Shown piece by piece: positions 63,469-64,000 of a DNA stretch of 64,000 bases. Positions within the stretch are counted from its first letter, which is position 1. Each line of letters opens with the position of its first letter. The position numbers and the translations under genes were made by a program. Source of the stretch: Paramecium sonneborni (lineage: Eukaryota; Ciliophora; Oligohymenophorea; Peniculida; Parameciidae); the NCBI GenBank assembly GCA_905182985.1, contig CAJJDN010000060.1, positions 129,481 through 193,480 of the forward strand, read 5' to 3'. The notes beneath the pieces were generated by a model. That model was not told the origin of the DNA and searched no databases. It saw only the letters and a list, made by a program, of their open reading frames with translations.

Positions 63469-64000
63469 ATGATGGAGCACTTGCTAGTAAATTTTAATCT
63501 GGGTAAGCTTAAGCGTCCTTCTTATTTTTATTCAGTGCTGCTAATTACAATTACTTTTTGTCAATTAATCAGTGCAATTTTTTCAAAGTATTATTTTCTT
63601 TAAAATGCTAGATATTACTTAATCATTACTAATCAATACCCTAATATATAATTTTCATAATCTTCTCAAATCATCAATCTAATCAAATATTTAGATGTTA
63701 ATAGTGTAATTTAAGAAAATGAGATAATTATATAAATATTTTATTGGTGGTTTTCAACATAGAGTTTAGTGACTTATATTCTTTATGGGATTTGCTACTA
63801 TTAGGTGAAATATCAAAATATGCAGAATTTAATTGATTAGTCCAGTGCTAAAGTTTTAAATTATTCATAATTTAGATGTTAACCTAACTTTTATTGATAG
63901 ATTAATGGATAACGTGTTAACCCACTTAGTTGGTTTATTTAAACATAACCTATTGTTCTACTAACAAAAATTGCTTAAATATTGCAATGAACAGTCAAAT
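63469..64000 (+). CDS. Membrane protein, truncated by window edge
   Basis: Starts MMEHLLVNFNLGKLKRP followed by a hydrophobic helix, SYFYSVLLITITFCQLISAI. A polar stretch and a second hydrophobic segment follow (WWFSTQSLVTYILYGICYY). A 23-nt intron near 63852 leads to a Cys-containing, probably extracytosolic segment (TCQPTQLVYLNITYCS) still open at the right edge. No family recognised; the layout could be the start of a larger multi-membrane protein. Confidence 0.6.

Noticed and set aside
1..64000. CRISPR array, rRNA, telomere repeats, bacterial operons
   Set aside because: None seen. Regular repeats are limited to the three assembly duplications, the TAA tract and one 21-bp repeat; no C4A2/C4A3 telomere runs and no rRNA-like sequence were noticed.

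Overview
The window reads as a somatic (macronuclear) genome segment of a Paramecium, most likely a member of the P. aurelia complex. Four lines of evidence support this. Reading frames are open only if TAA and TAG encode Gln, with TGA as the sole stop. Introns are tiny GT...AG sequences, mostly 22-29 nt. Genes are packed on both strands, often only tens of bases apart. The gene families are typical of Paramecium: a trichocyst matrix protein, a large Cys-rich surface antigen, and ciliate-type PAS and cyclic-nucleotide-gated channel proteins. I translated every gene with this code. For about fifteen of the spliced genes the summed exon length, after removing the introns I name, is an exact multiple of three.

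The first 14 kb contains three exact direct duplications (2255, 1391 and 1037 bp). Each pair is separated by one N (3355, 7159, 12780). I read these as contig ends whose overlap was never collapsed, not as biological duplications. Collapsed, the window is about 59.3 kb. Genes in this part (calcineurin A, an unresolved Lys/Glu-rich protein, a 154-aa coiled-coil protein, a trichocyst matrix protein and a decayed trichocyst matrix protein relic) therefore appear twice or in pieces, but should be counted once. A membrane protein and a MORN-repeat protein lie between the duplicated blocks.

From 14.5 to 25 kb there is an intronless 6.4-kb surface antigen gene on the minus strand, then a plus-strand protein with three tandem kinase domains, only the first of which looks catalytic. 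From 25.6 to 41 kb come a tubulin-tyrosine-ligase-like enzyme, a Gln-rich protein with an uninterrupted (TAA)31 tract, an Elf1-type transcription elongation factor, a coiled-coil/alveolin-like protein, a large PAS multi-membrane protein, a bacterial-type glucokinase, an HMG-box-like protein and several unknowns.

From 41 to 58 kb there are two tandem cyclic-nucleotide-binding K+ channels, two coiled-coil or charged proteins on the minus strand, and a tandem pair of long paralogues with leucine-rich repeats plus a large shared C-terminal region I cannot name. From 58 to 64 kb come a TPR-like protein, asparaginyl-tRNA synthetase and several short or partial membrane or hypothetical genes; the last runs off the right edge.

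Several genes point to cilia, cortex and exocytosis: TTLL, channels, calcineurin, trichocyst protein and the alveolin-like protein. They do not form an operon and no single pathway is implied. I saw no rRNA, CRISPR array, telomeric repeat or convincing tRNA.
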